From Pseudomonas putida (GTDB taxonomy: Bacteria; Pseudomonadota; Gammaproteobacteria; Pseudomonadales; Pseudomonadaceae), in NCBI RefSeq assembly GCF_001941965.1, contig NZ_MKZO01000017.1:1-64000 (forward strand): a stretch of 64,000 bases of DNA. Reading direction: 5' to 3'. The position numbers were made by a program, and so were the translations under genes. Positions 8,741-17,191 of the stretch are shown piece after piece; position 1 is the first letter of the stretch; the number at the start of each line of letters is the position of its first letter. The notes beneath the pieces are model-generated. The model was not told the origin of the DNA. It worked only from the letters and a program-made list of their open reading frames with translations, and made no database searches.

Positions 8741-10132
8741 ATGCCCCTTGACTACCTCGGCAACCCTCTCGACACCGACGACCAGCACGCCCGCCAAGGC
8801 CTGGACGATTTCATCGGCGGTTTCATCGGTTACCACCCTCGCGCCGAAGCCATCCTGCCGACCGCCGACCGCCATCCACAATCGGCACTGAGCAACGCCC
8901 TGGCGGGGATCCTGCTGATGTTCAGCGAATCCCCCGAAGGCCCGCTGCTGGCCGGAAAATACCGACAACGTGCCGCCGCGGTCGCCACCCGCCACCCCCG
9001 GGCCGCACTCTACCTGGCCTTGCTCGATGCCTGGATCGACGACGACCTGGACCGGGCCCTGACCCTGGGCGAGCAGCTCCTCAAGGCTTATCCGCGCGAC
9101 CTGTTCGCCGCCAAGCTGACCCAGTACATCGAATTCAACCGTGGTAACTGGCCGGCCCTGCTGCGCATCGGCCTCAAGGCCGTCGAAGCGGCCCCGGAGA
9201 TCGCCCAGAGCCACGCCATGCTGGCTTTCGCCTACGAGCAATGCCATCTGCTGGAAGAAGCCGAAGCCAGTGCGCGCCAGGCCCTGGTGATCCAGGCCGA
9301 CGAGCCCTGGGCCCAGCACGCCCTGGCCCACGTGATGCTGACCGAAGGCCGGATCGAGGAAGGCATCGCCTTCCTGCAGGAGGTCAGCGGGCACTGGGAC
9401 GGCCTGAACTCGTTCATGTACACCCACAACTGGTGGCACCTGGCGCTGTTCCACCTGGCCCGGGGCGACGAGGCGCGGGTGCTGGAAATCTACGACCGGC
9501 ACGTGTGGGGGATCCTGCCGCAGTACTCCCAGGACCAGATCGGCGCGGTATCGCTGCTGGCCCGCCTGGAGATCGCCGGGATCGATGTCGGACAGCGCTG
9601 GCAGGCGCTGGCGCCGTACCTGCAACTGCGCCAGGGCGATACCGTGCAACCGTTCCTCAGCCTGCAATACCTGTACGGCCTGGCGCGCGCCGACAAGCTC
9701 GAAGCGAATCTGCTGTTCGCCGCCCTCGTCGAACGCAGCCAGCAGGCTCCGGACTTCAGCCGCGCCGTCTGGGCCGAGGTCACCCTGCCCCTGGCCGAAG
9801 GCTTGCTGGCCCACGCCCGCGGCGAGCACACCCGCGCGGCACGCCTGCTGGCCGCCAGCCTGCCCCGCCTGAACGAGATCGGCGGCAGCCATGCGCAGCG
9901 CGACCTGTTCGCCCAGATCGAACTGGATGCGCGGCTACGCAGCGGGGATTGGGCGGTCGCCCAGCAGTTGCTGGAACTGCGCCGGCGCTACGACGGCCTG
10001 GATGTGCCGAGCAACCGCCATCTGCAACGGGTGTATGCCGAACTGGGCCTGCCGGACCTGGCACGGCAGGCCGGACAGCGGGTCGAACAGGTGCTGCTCA
10101 ACCGCGCGCAGCGTGCACACCCCGGGCAATAG
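8741..10132 (+). CDS. tetratricopeptide-repeat protein (TTC38-like)
   Basis: A 463-residue, mostly helical protein with TPR-like repeats; the clearest is around SHAMLAFAYEQCHLLEEAEASARQAL, followed by HALAHVMLTEGRIEEGIAFL. The aromatic segment MYTHNWWHLALFHLARGD is typical of the TTC38/StaR-like group. The ATG at 8741 is chosen because the frame upstream to 8483 covers the sigma-54 promoter and lacks coding character. No signal peptide is visible, so it is probably cytoplasmic. It shares the sigma-54 control region with the divergent importer operon, suggesting a regulatory or accessory role in the same response. Its last 35 bases overlap the 3' end of the convergent peptidase gene. Confidence 0.75.
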   Translation: MPLDYLGNPLDTDDQHARQGLDDFIGGFIGYHPRAEAILPTADRHPQSALSNALAGILLMFSESPEGPLLAGKYRQRAAAVATRHPRAALYLALLDAWIDDDLDRALTLGEQLLKAYPRDLFAAKLTQYIEFNRGNWPALLRIGLKAVEAAPEIAQSHAMLAFAYEQCHLLEEAEASARQALVIQADEPWAQHALAHVMLTEGRIEEGIAFLQEVSGHWDGLNSFMYTHNWWHLALFHLARGDEARVLEIYDRHVWGILPQYSQDQIGAVSLLARLEIAGIDVGQRWQALAPYLQLRQGDTVQPFLSLQYLYGLARADKLEANLLFAALVERSQQAPDFSRAVWAEVTLPLAEGLLAHARGEHTRAARLLAASLPRLNEIGGSHAQRDLFAQIELDARLRSGDWAVAQQLLELRRRYDGLDVPSNRHLQRVYAELGLPDLARQAGQRVEQVLLNRAQRAHPGQ

Positions 10133-11090
10133 CCCGGGCCACGCAATCGGCGGCAGCAGAACCGATGCTGCCGATACTGACCTGGCGCCGGGCACCAGCG
10201 CCCAGCTCCACCGTTCCGGTGGCCAGGGCGAACACGCTATCGCCATCGAACGGCAGATGCGCCGGACGCACCGCCCGGGCAATGCCGTCCTGGGCCATGA
10301 TCGCCACGCGCTTGCACTCGGCGGTGCTCAGTTGCGCGGTACTGGCAACCACGACCAGGGTGGTATTGGCCCCGGCCTGCAGGCGCCCCATGGAATCCAG
10401 GCGCGACAGTTCGGGGATCGGATCGCTGCAATCCTGGTCGCCGGTCGGCCGCGCGCCACCGAACTCCCCGGCGATCTCCCAGGGCCAGGCCCAGAAGGTG
10501 CGGCCATCAGGCATGTACACCGAGCCGATGGGGTTGGCCACCACGAGCGCGGCGACCAGCAGGCCGTCGCCAAGATCCAGCGATGCCGTTCCCAGCCCGC
10601 CCTTGAGTACCCCGGCCATGGCCCCGCGACCGGCACCGACCGCGCCCTGGGCGGTGTCCGTGCCGGCATTGGCCAGGGCCTCGAAGCCAAGGCGCCGGTA
10701 AGGCGGCTCCAGGCCCCACTGCTTGTCGCCGCCGTTGGCCAGGTCATGCAGCACCGCCGAGGGCACGATGGGGATCGCCGGGGCGCCAGCCTTCAGGTGC
10801 AGGCCGACACCCTCGGCGGACAGCGCCGCCGCCACGGCATCGGCAGCGCCCAGGCCGAACACCGAACCGCCGGCAAAGACCAGGGCATGCAACTGGCCGA
10901 CCATGTTCTCCGGCTCCAGCGCCGCCGACTCGCGCCCGCCGGGGCCGCCGCCGCGGATATCGACGCTGGCGGTACAGACGCGGGCAGCGCGGATCACCGT
11001 GACCCCGGTATCGACCCGGGGATCGGTGGCATGGCCGACGGTCAGGCCGGGGATATCGGTAAGGGCGTTGCGGGGACCGGGGAGCGGCAT
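10098..11090 (-). CDS. P1-family peptidase (DmpA/BapA-like, family S58)
   Basis: A 330-residue Ntn-fold autoprocessing aminopeptidase of the DmpA type. It opens with ALTDIPGLTVGHA, has GGGPGGRESAALEPENMVG and GGSVFGLGAADAV, and the presumed self-cleavage site before a Thr in GANTTLVVVAS that would yield alpha and beta chains. Family members remove N-terminal residues from small peptides, including D- or beta-residues. I chose the ATG at 11090, where the family homology begins; an in-frame ATG at 11168 would add a proline-rich leader. It is encoded opposite to the TonB receptor operon and converges on the TPR gene. Peptide processing would fit a peptide-type importer next door, but that link is inference. 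Confidence 0.82.
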   Translation of the reverse strand: MPLPGPRNALTDIPGLTVGHATDPRVDTGVTVIRAARVCTASVDIRGGGPGGRESAALEPENMVGQLHALVFAGGSVFGLGAADAVAAALSAEGVGLHLKAGAPAIPIVPSAVLHDLANGGDKQWGLEPPYRRLGFEALANAGTDTAQGAVGAGRGAMAGVLKGGLGTASLDLGDGLLVAALVVANPIGSVYMPDGRTFWAWPWEIAGEFGGARPTGDQDCSDPIPELSRLDSMGRLQAGANTTLVVVASTAQLSTAECKRVAIMAQDGIARAVRPAHLPFDGDSVFALATGTVELGAGARRQVSIGSIGSAAADCVARAIARGVHAARG

Positions 11091-11169
11091 ACGGGTAATC
11101 CTGGTGGGTGGTGGTACGGGGTGGTCAGCAAGTGATGTGCCAGGCAGATGATTGATGTGGGTTTTCATG

Positions 11170-11200
11170 GCCTTATCGCTGGCAAGCCAGCTCCCACAGG
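11170..11200. repeat. single REP-type element
   Basis: Contains the core TCGCTGGCAAGCCAGCTCCC that recurs as paired inverted copies at 20367-20455 and 26206-26292. Only a degenerate partner (around 11207-11227) follows. The gap 11091-11434 otherwise holds the sigma-54 promoter at 11352 and no gene. Confidence 0.7.
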
Positions 11201-11351
11201 GTCCACAGCGACTTGCCAGCGGTTGGGCCGGCAAAACCACCGCCGCCCCGACTGTAGAAAAACCAGCAGCCTGCCCCCGGCATCGCTGAAAAATCACCAG
11301 CCAACTCCGCCACCAAGCTCCAACCAACTGTTTTAAAAGCCTTTTTTCGCC

Positions 11352-11367
11352 TGGCACAGGCCTTGCT
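11352..11367 (+). promoter_or_regulatory. sigma-54 (-24/-12) promoter of the TonB receptor-LLM operon
   Basis: TGGCACAGGCCTTGCT matches the RpoN consensus with exact GG-N10-GC spacing. It lies 67 bases before the receptor ATG at 11435 and presumably drives the seven-gene run to 20368. A GGAG ribosome binding site stands just before the ATG. Confidence 0.78.
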
Positions 11368-11434
11368 CTTATCCGTACACCAGAGCTTGCCCCAACAAGC
11401 CGACCCTCTACCGACCTTTCCGGAGTAAGCCCCT

Positions 11435-13846
11435 ATGCGTTCCTCGATCCGCACGGCCTTGCGGCCCCCACACAAAGCCTTCGCCTACAGCCTGCTGTTT
11501 CTCGCCCTGGCCGAGGCGGCACCGGTGCTGGCCGCCGACAACCCACTGGACACCGTGGTGGTCATCGGCAACCGCGGCCAGGCCCGGACCCTGGCGGAAA
11601 GCCCGGCGCCAGTCGATGTGATCTCGTCGAAGCAACTGCTCGCCACCGGCCAGGGCGACCTGACCCGGGCCCTGAGCCGGGTCCTGCCCTCGCTCAACCA
11701 GCCAGCCTCGTCCGGCTTCGGCTCGACTTCGGTGGTGCGCCCCATCAGCCTGCGCGGCCTCAACGGCGACCAGGTGCTGGTGCTGGTCAACGGCAAGCGC
11801 CGGCACAACAGCGCCCTGCTCAACAACGGCACCTACCTCAACTCCGGCTCGCAGCCGGTGGACCTGGACATGATCCCCACCGCCCTGGTGGACCATGTCG
11901 AAGTCCTGCGCGATGGCGCCTCGGCCCAGTACGGTTCCGACGCCATCGGCGGCGTGGTCAATATCGTGCTGAAGCAGACCGACCACGGCGGCAGCGTCTC
12001 CACCACCTACGGCCAGAACTATGAAAACGGTGACGGCGAGACCAACCGCCAGACCGGCAACATCGGCCTGGCCCTGCCCAACGACGGGTTCATCAACCTG
12101 GCCCTGGACGTCAAGCAGCAGAAGGTCTCCGATCGCTCCGACAAGGCGCCGTACACCGACAGTGCCGGCAACACCAGCCTGCAGCACACCTACTACGGCA
12201 CCGGCCTGCCGGAAGCTCGCAACTTCAGCCTGGGCTACAACGCCGAGCTGCCGGTCAACGACAGCCTGAGCCTGTACTCCTTCTCCACCTACACCCGGCG
12301 CAACTCCGAGAAGCCGCTGGCCTTCCACCAGCCGGCCAGCTTCGACGGCATCGCCACGCCCTTCCCGGAAGGCGTGGAAGACACCCTGCGCTTTATCGAA
12401 AACGACTTCCAGGTGGCCTTCGGTGGCAAGGGCACGGCACTGGGCTGGGACTATGACCTGTCCACCACCTACGGCCAGGACCATGCCGAGGCGACCCTGC
12501 GCCACACCTACAACCTCAGCTACGGTGCCGACTCGCCGACCTCGGTGGACACCGGGGTGAAGACCTTCAGCCAGTGGACCAACAACCTCGACCTGACCCG
12601 TGCCTTCGACCTCGGCCTGGCCAGGCCGACCCAGGTTTCCTGGGGTCTCGAGCAGCGCTACGAGAACTACAAGATCGGCAAGGGCGACTACGCCTCCTAC
12701 GCCAGCGGCCCCTTCACCACCGGGGCCAGCGGCAACCCGATCGCGCCGGGGACCATCTCCGGCGCCGGCACCACCCCGGCCGACGCCGCCGAAAAAGGCC
12801 GTACCAGCGTCGGCGCCTACGCGGAAATCGGCCAGGACCTTACCGAGAAGTGGCACGTGGACCTCGCCGGACGCTACGAGGACTACAACGATGGCTCCGG
12901 CACCACCAGCAACGGCAAGTTCTCCACCCGCTACCAGTTGACCCCGATCCTCGCGGTCCGCGGTACTTTCAGTACGGGCTTCCGCGCGCCATCCCTGGCC
13001 CAGCAGATCTATAGCTCGACCTCGCAGAGCAACGTCAACGGCAACCTGATCGATTACCGCAACGTCGCGGTGGACTCGGCCGTGGCCAAGGCCCTCGGTG
13101 CTACCACGCTGAAGCCGGAAAAATCCACCAACTTCGGCCTCGGCCTGACCCTGCAGCCGAGCGACAACACCTCGATCACCCTCGATGCCTACCAGATCAA
13201 GATCAAGGACCGCATCGCCCAGACCGGCTACCTCGGCGGCACCCCGCAGATCAACGCGATCCTCGCTGCCGCAGGCCTGGCCACCAACCAGTCGGTGACC
13301 TACTTCACCAACGCCCTCGACACCACCACCCGCGGCATCGACCTGGTCGGCGACTACCGCCAGGACCTCGGCGCCTGGGGCGGCGTGCGCTACAACCTCG
13401 GGTTCAACTGGAACACCACCGAGATCGACGACATCCACGCCTCCTCCGTGGCCCAGCAAGCCCTCGGCCCGACCGGCGGCTACGACCGCCAGCGTCAGGG
13501 CAACCTCAAGCATGGCCTGCCGGAATCCAAGCTGCTGCTCGGCGCGACCTGGACCTTCCAGCAACTGGAGCTGAGCCTGAACCTGACCCGCTACGGCGAG
13601 TACACCCAGTACGGCACCCTGGAAACCTACGACCGCACCTTCTCCCCGGCCTGGATAACCGACCTCAACCTGGACTACCACCTGACCAAGGACCTGACCC
13701 TCACCGCCGGGGCCAACAACCTGTTCAACAAGTACCCGGAGCGCACCCACCTGGCGAGCACCTCGGGTGGCTTCCCCTATGGCAACTTCTCGCCCTACGG
13801 CACCACCGGCGGTTACTGGTACACCGGCCTGAGCTACAACTTCTGA
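11435..13846 (+). CDS. TonB-dependent outer-membrane receptor, nearly free of Cys and Met
   Basis: An 803-residue receptor with a signal peptide ending near PVLA (about residue 33), a plug domain (PAPVDVISSKQLLATGQGDL, then SLRGLNGDQVLVLVNGKRR and VLRDGASAQYGSDAIGGVVN) and a 22-strand-type barrel ending in the terminal aromatic YNF. A TonB-box-like DTVVVIG follows the signal peptide. By eye the mature chain has no Cys and a single Met in about 770 residues, an extreme composition matching sulfate-starvation proteins. It is the first gene after the sigma-54 promoter and is followed after 62 bases by an LLM monooxygenase. It probably imports the organosulfur substrate of the operon; the ligand is unknown. 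An iron-siderophore role is the main alternative, but the neighbours argue against it. Confidence 0.9.
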   Translation: MRSSIRTALRPPHKAFAYSLLFLALAEAAPVLAADNPLDTVVVIGNRGQARTLAESPAPVDVISSKQLLATGQGDLTRALSRVLPSLNQPASSGFGSTSVVRPISLRGLNGDQVLVLVNGKRRHNSALLNNGTYLNSGSQPVDLDMIPTALVDHVEVLRDGASAQYGSDAIGGVVNIVLKQTDHGGSVSTTYGQNYENGDGETNRQTGNIGLALPNDGFINLALDVKQQKVSDRSDKAPYTDSAGNTSLQHTYYGTGLPEARNFSLGYNAELPVNDSLSLYSFSTYTRRNSEKPLAFHQPASFDGIATPFPEGVEDTLRFIENDFQVAFGGKGTALGWDYDLSTTYGQDHAEATLRHTYNLSYGADSPTSVDTGVKTFSQWTNNLDLTRAFDLGLARPTQVSWGLEQRYENYKIGKGDYASYASGPFTTGASGNPIAPGTISGAGTTPADAAEKGRTSVGAYAEIGQDLTEKWHVDLAGRYEDYNDGSGTTSNGKFSTRYQLTPILAVRGTFSTGFRAPSLAQQIYSSTSQSNVNGNLIDYRNVAVDSAVAKALGATTLKPEKSTNFGLGLTLQPSDNTSITLDAYQIKIKDRIAQTGYLGGTPQINAILAAAGLATNQSVTYFTNALDTTTRGIDLVGDYRQDLGAWGGVRYNLGFNWNTTEIDDIHASSVAQQALGPTGGYDRQRQGNLKHGLPESKLLLGATWTFQQLELSLNLTRYGEYTQYGTLETYDRTFSPAWITDLNLDYHLTKDLTLTAGANNLFNKYPERTHLASTSGGFPYGNFSPYGTTGGYWYTGLSYNF

Positions 13847-13908
13847 CCCGCGGCCCTGCCGGCCGCGTGGCTGGCAGGGCTTTCGCCTGACCTACGGGAG
13901 TACTGTCC

Positions 13909-15252
13909 ATGACCCGTCGCACCGATCAACTCAAGCTGGGGGCCTTTCTCGCCAACAGCGGTCACCATGTCGCCGCCTGGCGTCACCCCCTGGCCCAGGC
14001 CGATGCCAGCCTGGACTTCGAGCATTTCAAGGCGATTGCCCGCAGCGCCGAGCGCGGCCGCTTCGATGCGCTGTTCGTCGCCGATGTGGTCGCCCTCTGG
14101 GGCCATCACCTCGACGCCCTGAGCCGCACCGCCCGCGGCGAGCATTTCGAGCCGCTGACCCTGATGGCTGCCCTGGCGGCGGTGACCGAGCACATCGGCC
14201 TGATCGCCACCGCCACCACCAGCTACAACGAGCCGTACCATATCGCCCGCAAGTTCGCCTCCCTCGACCACCTGTCCAAAGGCCGCGCGGCGTGGAACCT
14301 GGTGACCTCGGTGGTTTCGGACGAAGCCTGGAACTTCGGCCGCGAAAGCCATATCGAGCACGCCGACCGCTACCAGCGCGCCGAAGAGTTCCACGATGTG
14401 GTCAAGGGCCTGTGGGACAGCTGGGACGACGACGCCTTCCCCCGGGACAAGGCCAGCGGCCAGTACTTCGACCCGGACAAGCTGCATACCCTGAACCACC
14501 GCGGCCAGCACTTCGCCGTGCGCGGCCCGCTGAACGTGGCCCGTCCGCCCCAGGGCCATCCGGTGCTGGTCCAGGCCGGAGCCTCGGAGCCGGGCAAGGC
14601 CCTGGCGGCACGGGTCGCCGAAGTGATCTTCGCCTCCCACCACGAACTGCCGGCGGCCCAGGCGTTCTACCAGGACATCAAGCAACGCGCCGCCGCCCTC
14701 GGTCGCGACCCGGACCATATCAAGATCCTCCCCGGCGTCACGCCCTTCATCGGGGAAACCCGCGAGCAGGCCCAGGCCCTGTTCGACGAGTTCCAGGCGC
14801 TGATCGACCCGGTACTGGGCCTGCGCCTGCTGGCCGACACCCTGGGCGAGGATATCGACCTGTCCGGCCACGACCTCGACGGCCCTTTGCCGGAAACGCC
14901 GGCGGGCCAGCGGGGCAGCCGTCGCGACCAGGTCCTGGAAGTGGCCCGACGCGACAACCTGAGCATCCGCCAGCTGTACCTGCGCCTGGCCGGGGGCAAC
15001 CCGGTGATCGGTACGCCGGAGGACATCGCCGACACCTTCGAAGCCTGGTTCCAGGGGCGTGCCTGCGACGGGTTCAACGTGTTCTTCCCGTATTTCCCGG
15101 GTTCCATCGACACCTTCGTCGACCAGGTGATCCCGCTGCTGCAGGCGCGCGGGCTGTTCCGCCGTGAGTACGAGGGCCGCACCCTGCGCGAAAACCTCGG
15201 CCTGCCGCGTCCGGCCAACCGCTTCAGCGCCAGGGAGGAGGCCCGCGCATGA
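13909..15252 (+). CDS. LLM flavin-dependent monooxygenase, NtaA/SnaA/DszA type
   Basis: A 447-residue protein, the usual length for FMNH2-dependent monooxygenases of the DszA/NtaA group. It has GHHVAAWRHP at the N-terminus, GRAAWNLVTSVVSDEAWNFG and GHPVLVQAGAS in the core, and a C-terminal NVFFPYFPGSIDTFVDQVIPLLQARGLFR. Met and Cys are rare (three in all). It is the full-length paralogue of the shortened protein at 2228-3439. Its stop overlaps the SurE-like gene by 4 bases. Likely reaction: oxygenolytic C-S or C-N cleavage of the imported compound, with a reductase encoded outside the window. Confidence 0.88.
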   Translation: MTRRTDQLKLGAFLANSGHHVAAWRHPLAQADASLDFEHFKAIARSAERGRFDALFVADVVALWGHHLDALSRTARGEHFEPLTLMAALAAVTEHIGLIATATTSYNEPYHIARKFASLDHLSKGRAAWNLVTSVVSDEAWNFGRESHIEHADRYQRAEEFHDVVKGLWDSWDDDAFPRDKASGQYFDPDKLHTLNHRGQHFAVRGPLNVARPPQGHPVLVQAGASEPGKALAARVAEVIFASHHELPAAQAFYQDIKQRAAALGRDPDHIKILPGVTPFIGETREQAQALFDEFQALIDPVLGLRLLADTLGEDIDLSGHDLDGPLPETPAGQRGSRRDQVLEVARRDNLSIRQLYLRLAGGNPVIGTPEDIADTFEAWFQGRACDGFNVFFPYFPGSIDTFVDQVIPLLQARGLFRREYEGRTLRENLGLPRPANRFSAREEARA

Positions 15253-16190
15253 AGACATTGCCCGGCCTGCTCCTGGCCCTGGGCTGCCTGGCCGCCAGCC
15301 CGGCCTTTGCCCTGAACATCCTGCTGAGCAACGACGACGGCTACCAGCACCCGAACATCCGCGCGCTGTACAGCGCTTTGAAAGCGGCCGGGCACGCGGT
15401 GAAGATCGCCGCGCCACAAAGCGAACAGAGTGCCCGCGGCGGCGCCTTCCTCTACGGTCGCGAAGTGCAGGTGGGACGCGACAGCGACCCGGCCTACCCC
15501 GACAGCTATTACATAAGCACCCATGAAACCGGCGTGTGCAGCAGCCCGGCCTGCGCCGGCCAGCCGGTACAGATCGAGATCAGCGGCACGCCGGTCATGG
15601 CCTTGCTGATGGGTCTGAAGAAGGTCGAGCCGAACCCGGACCTGGTCATCGTCGGGCCCAACCCCGGCAACAACGTCGGCGCCATCAACAGCGCGTCGGG
15701 CACCTTCAATGCCGCCAGCTTCGCCGTGCGCGCCGGCTATCCGACCCTGGCGGTGAGTACCGACCTCAAGGACAAGGACCCGCAACGCATCGCCCGCCAG
15801 GTGCTGGGCCTGGTGGACGCCCTCGACCGGCATCGCCAGCCCGATGGCAGGCTATTGCCCGCCGGCCTCGGCCTGAACATCAACTTCCCCGCCGACAGCG
15901 CCGCACTCAAGGGCGTGCGCCTGACCCGCATCGGCAGCTACGTCGGCTTCGACACCCTGTACACCGACGATCTCGGCCCGCTGTTCCCGGCCCAGGCCGG
16001 CAAGCCGGGGATCAGCTTCCAGCACAGCGCCCCGGCAACGCCGGCGCAACAGGACGATGAAGCCGTGTGGCTGGCCAAGGGTTACCTGACCATCAGCCCG
16101 TTCAACGGCCAGCTGCAATCCAGCGACCAGGCCGGCGCCGCCCGTGCCCTGAGCGCCCTGCCCCTGATCAGCGAGGACAAACGACCATGA
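15249..16190 (+). CDS. exported SurE-like 5'/3'-nucleotidase or phosphatase
   Basis: A 313-residue SurE-fold protein with a Sec signal peptide of about 21 residues (cleavage after AFA), so periplasmic, unlike cytoplasmic SurE. The first metal motif ILLSNDDGY has Asp29-Asp30. The usual SGINAGPN is altered to VGPNPGNN, followed by SGTFNAASFAVRAGYPTLAVS. Four-base overlaps join it to the monooxygenase genes on both sides, so it is part of this operon. Exported SurE-like phosphatases are known in bacteria; here it might dephosphorylate the substrate before uptake, but that is inference. Confidence 0.82.
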   Translation: MKTLPGLLLALGCLAASPAFALNILLSNDDGYQHPNIRALYSALKAAGHAVKIAAPQSEQSARGGAFLYGREVQVGRDSDPAYPDSYYISTHETGVCSSPACAGQPVQIEISGTPVMALLMGLKKVEPNPDLVIVGPNPGNNVGAINSASGTFNAASFAVRAGYPTLAVSTDLKDKDPQRIARQVLGLVDALDRHRQPDGRLLPAGLGLNINFPADSAALKGVRLTRIGSYVGFDTLYTDDLGPLFPAQAGKPGISFQHSAPATPAQQDDEAVWLAKGYLTISPFNGQLQSSDQAGAARALSALPLISEDKRP

Positions 16191-17191
16191 GCGGCGGATT
16201 CTCCCTCGGCTTTCTCAGCCGGGTGTACCAGACCGAGTACAACCCCCGGGTCTACCGGGAAACCCTGGAACTGTTCGAAGCCGCCGAGGCACTGGGCTTC
16301 GACACGGGCTGGGTGGCGCAGCATCACTTCGCCAGCGAACAGGGCCGCCTGCCCTCGCCGTTGGTGCTGCTCTCGGCGATCGCCCAGCGCACCCGGCGCA
16401 TCGGCCTGGGCAGCGGAATCATCGTGCTGCCGCAGGAGCCGGCCCTGCGCCTGGCGGAAGACGCCGCAGTGCTCGACCTGCTGAGCAACGGGCGCCTGGA
16501 ACTGGGGCTGGGCGCAGGCTTCGACCCGGACACCTTCAACGCCTTCGGCCTGGCCCACGACCAGCGCCATCGCGACTACGAGAACAACCTGCAACGTCTG
16601 CAGACCGCCCTTGGCAACGGCCCCCTGAACCACGACGGCCTGCGCCTGCAGCCACTGGCACCGAGCCTGGGCGGGCGTCTCTGGGAAGCCACCTCGCGGG
16701 TGGAACTGGTGGCGGCCCGGGGCAACGGCCTGATCATGGCGCCCAATCCACACCTGCCAACCCGGGCCGGCATCGAGCTGGTCCAGCGCTACCGCGACGC
16801 CTGGACCGGCGACAACGGCACCCCGGCGCGTATCGCCCGGGTCCAGGGCGTGTTTCCCCTGGCCCACACGGCCGCCTTGCGCGAGGACATCCAGCGCTAC
16901 CTCGCACGGCAGAAAAGCATCGGCGTCTACCAGGGCCCATTGGACGGTGACTTCGAGGACACCCTGCGACGCCTCGGTGTGCTGCATGGCGCGCCCGAAG
17001 CGATCATCGAAGGCCTGGAGGACGGGCCGCGCCTGGGTCGTCACGACCACCTGATCGTCCAGGTACAGAGCGCCAGCACGCCGCTGCGCGACGCCATCCG
17101 CGCCCTGCAGATCATCGCCGAAGACGTGGCCCCGGCCCTGGGCTGGCGCCCCGCCCTGGCCCGCACCGCGAAGGAGTTTTCCCTGTCATGA
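16187..17191 (+). CDS. LLM flavin-dependent monooxygenase (group 1)
   Basis: A 334-residue single-domain luciferase-like protein. The start is the ATG at 16187 overlapping the previous stop as ATGA. Features are GFDTGWVAQHHFASEQGRLPSPL (residues near 35-55), LPQEPALRLAEDAAVLDLLS and RLELGLGAGF. It has one internal Met and no Cys. It resembles the next gene product along its whole length, suggesting tandem duplication; the pair may act on successive intermediates. I recall this subfamily being named after Klebsiella KPN_01858 in protein-family databases, unverified here. Confidence 0.85.
   Translation: MSGGFSLGFLSRVYQTEYNPRVYRETLELFEAAEALGFDTGWVAQHHFASEQGRLPSPLVLLSAIAQRTRRIGLGSGIIVLPQEPALRLAEDAAVLDLLSNGRLELGLGAGFDPDTFNAFGLAHDQRHRDYENNLQRLQTALGNGPLNHDGLRLQPLAPSLGGRLWEATSRVELVAARGNGLIMAPNPHLPTRAGIELVQRYRDAWTGDNGTPARIARVQGVFPLAHTAALREDIQRYLARQKSIGVYQGPLDGDFEDTLRRLGVLHGAPEAIIEGLEDGPRLGRHDHLIVQVQSASTPLRDAIRALQIIAEDVAPALGWRPALARTAKEFSLS

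Noticed and set aside
11408..13750. A 780-codon minus-strand open frame opposite the TonB receptor
   Set aside because: GC-rich third positions keep the antisense frame open; the composition is Val/Gly/Gln-rich with no family features, while the plus strand encodes a complete receptor.
11435..13846. TonB receptor as a siderophore receptor
   Set aside because: No Fur-box-like sequence was seen upstream; a sigma-54 promoter, sulfur-poor composition and LLM neighbours point to organosulfur uptake. It is not fully excluded.
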